NCBI RefSeq assembly: GCF_015706575.1
Contig: NW_024037072.1
Location: forward strand, 16,369,162-16,433,161
Reading direction: 5' to 3'
From: Patiria miniata
Lineage: Eukaryota; Echinodermata; Asteroidea; Valvatida; Asterinidae
DNA length: 64,000 nucleotides
Below the pieces are notes generated by a model that worked only from the letters and a program-made list of their open reading frames with translations, had not been told where the DNA came from and ran no database searches. Shown here in pieces: positions 63,118 to 64,000 of this stretch (positions within the stretch are counted from its first letter, which is position 1; every line of letters begins with the position of its first letter). The translations under genes and the position numbers were made by a program.

Positions 63118-64000
63118 AATTAATCTGATCTTGAAGCACTACACCCCCCCCCAACAAAAAAACCTGCGGAAATGTACGGTAAAACTGTAATGTGACGGTG
63201 TTGCTCAAGTAAGGAGTCTTTTCAAATTTATCAGAAACATTTTTTTTGCTGAAATATAGGATAATACGAACGTCACCCTTCCAATTGAAAATTACGGTGG
63301 ATAATTGTATAGAAGGTCATGCACTCTCACAATATTTTCTTGGTGGTCCTAGTTTCTCTTCCGAATTAATGTGACGATAATCTTGTAAAGGAAGCACCCA
63401 CCTACTACTGCTCCCGAATGCACTTTGCCAGCCAAAACGGCTACTGCCGCCGTACAGACTCCCATCTGTTGTAAACTGTGTTAATGTCCAATAACAGTCA
63501 ACCTGATCCACACGTCATAAATATTCTGACAGATAGCTCGTGAAAGGGCTTGAACATCTTTCGTTCAATCAAGCTGACCATAAGATCAACAACGTTTCGA
63601 ATTCAGGCCTACGTGTGAATTTGGCTGAGCTACATCGTTCTGGATTCATAAACCTGAAAGTATATTCTCAAAATACGAGCATGTTTACTGAAATTAATAC
63701 CACATCCCACGCAGCAATAAATGGCTACATGCACTTCTAGAGCAATGCATTTGGAGCCTACTTTCAAAATTCCAGAGGCAACAGTGCGAGTATGTGGCAT
63801 CCAGGAAGGCCATTATACCCCGTAGCACAAATCGTGTTAAATGTCACTGTTAATGCACTGGTGTGCTGATTAAATCATTTAGGCTCATTTACCCCCGGGG
63901 ACGTGTCGCTCTCAACCCCCAAAATATACCCGTCAGGTTTTTTTTTTATTATATGCCCCGAAACTGTTGTCAAGGGGACCTCCCCGCGCCTCCCAAAGTA
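63118..64000. other. Intergenic to window end, no gene recognised
   Basis: No gene recognised. The last 60 bases are C-rich and may be the start of another short C/G-run element cut by the window edge. Confidence 0.3.

Overview
The window looks like intergenic and repeat-rich DNA from an animal genome, most likely a marine invertebrate. It holds one convincing protein-coding gene, at 31169-32476 on the plus strand. This is a single-exon class A (rhodopsin-like) GPCR of the somatostatin / opioid / allatostatin-C receptor group. The AT-rich background, the lack of dense coding and the many small non-autonomous DNA transposons fit an invertebrate deuterostome such as an echinoderm, hemichordate or cephalochordate. 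That placement is inference, and the sequence does not prove a phylum.

Layout. 1-2.9 kb: a direct duplication of about 1.2 kb. The left copy is cut by the window edge and carries a hAT-like mini-element that the right copy lacks. 3-8.4 kb: a LINE reverse-transcriptase tail fragment, then no recognisable gene. 8.5-9.8 kb: a 1.3 kb foldback element. 12-16.2 kb: two short TIR elements, a 24-bp tandem triplet and a 38-bp satellite of about nine units. 19.5-20.2 kb: a repeat bounded by ACCTCCGCC/GGCGGAGGT. 22.8-23.4 kb: a TTAA-flanked element. 26.1-26.3 kb: a small element containing three telomere-like TTAGGG units. 27.4 and 40.7 kb: two opposite-orientation members of one family. 31.2-32.5 kb: the GPCR. 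39.2-40.3 kb: a TA-flanked long-TIR element and a 180-bp hAT-like element. 44.5-47 kb: a perfectly bounded 272-bp hAT-like element, a LINE 3' tail and a 332-bp foldback. 48.0 and 60.4 kb: two copies of one TTAA-flanked family. 50.6-50.9 kb: a near-perfect foldback. 57.8-58.4 kb: a foldback built of TTCGGACTA iterons, with relics at 58.6 and 61.1 kb. 62.8-63.1 kb: a 153-bp tandem duplication.

Function. The genes do not form a pathway here. The GPCR would act at the plasma membrane as a peptide receptor, and everything else is non-coding or mobile. No transposase, integrase or complete reverse transcriptase is present, so every mobile element here must have been moved by enzymes encoded elsewhere. 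Several GC-balanced, TAAT-rich stretches could be conserved regulatory DNA, but only a cross-species alignment could show that. No tRNA, rRNA, CRISPR array or operon was seen.
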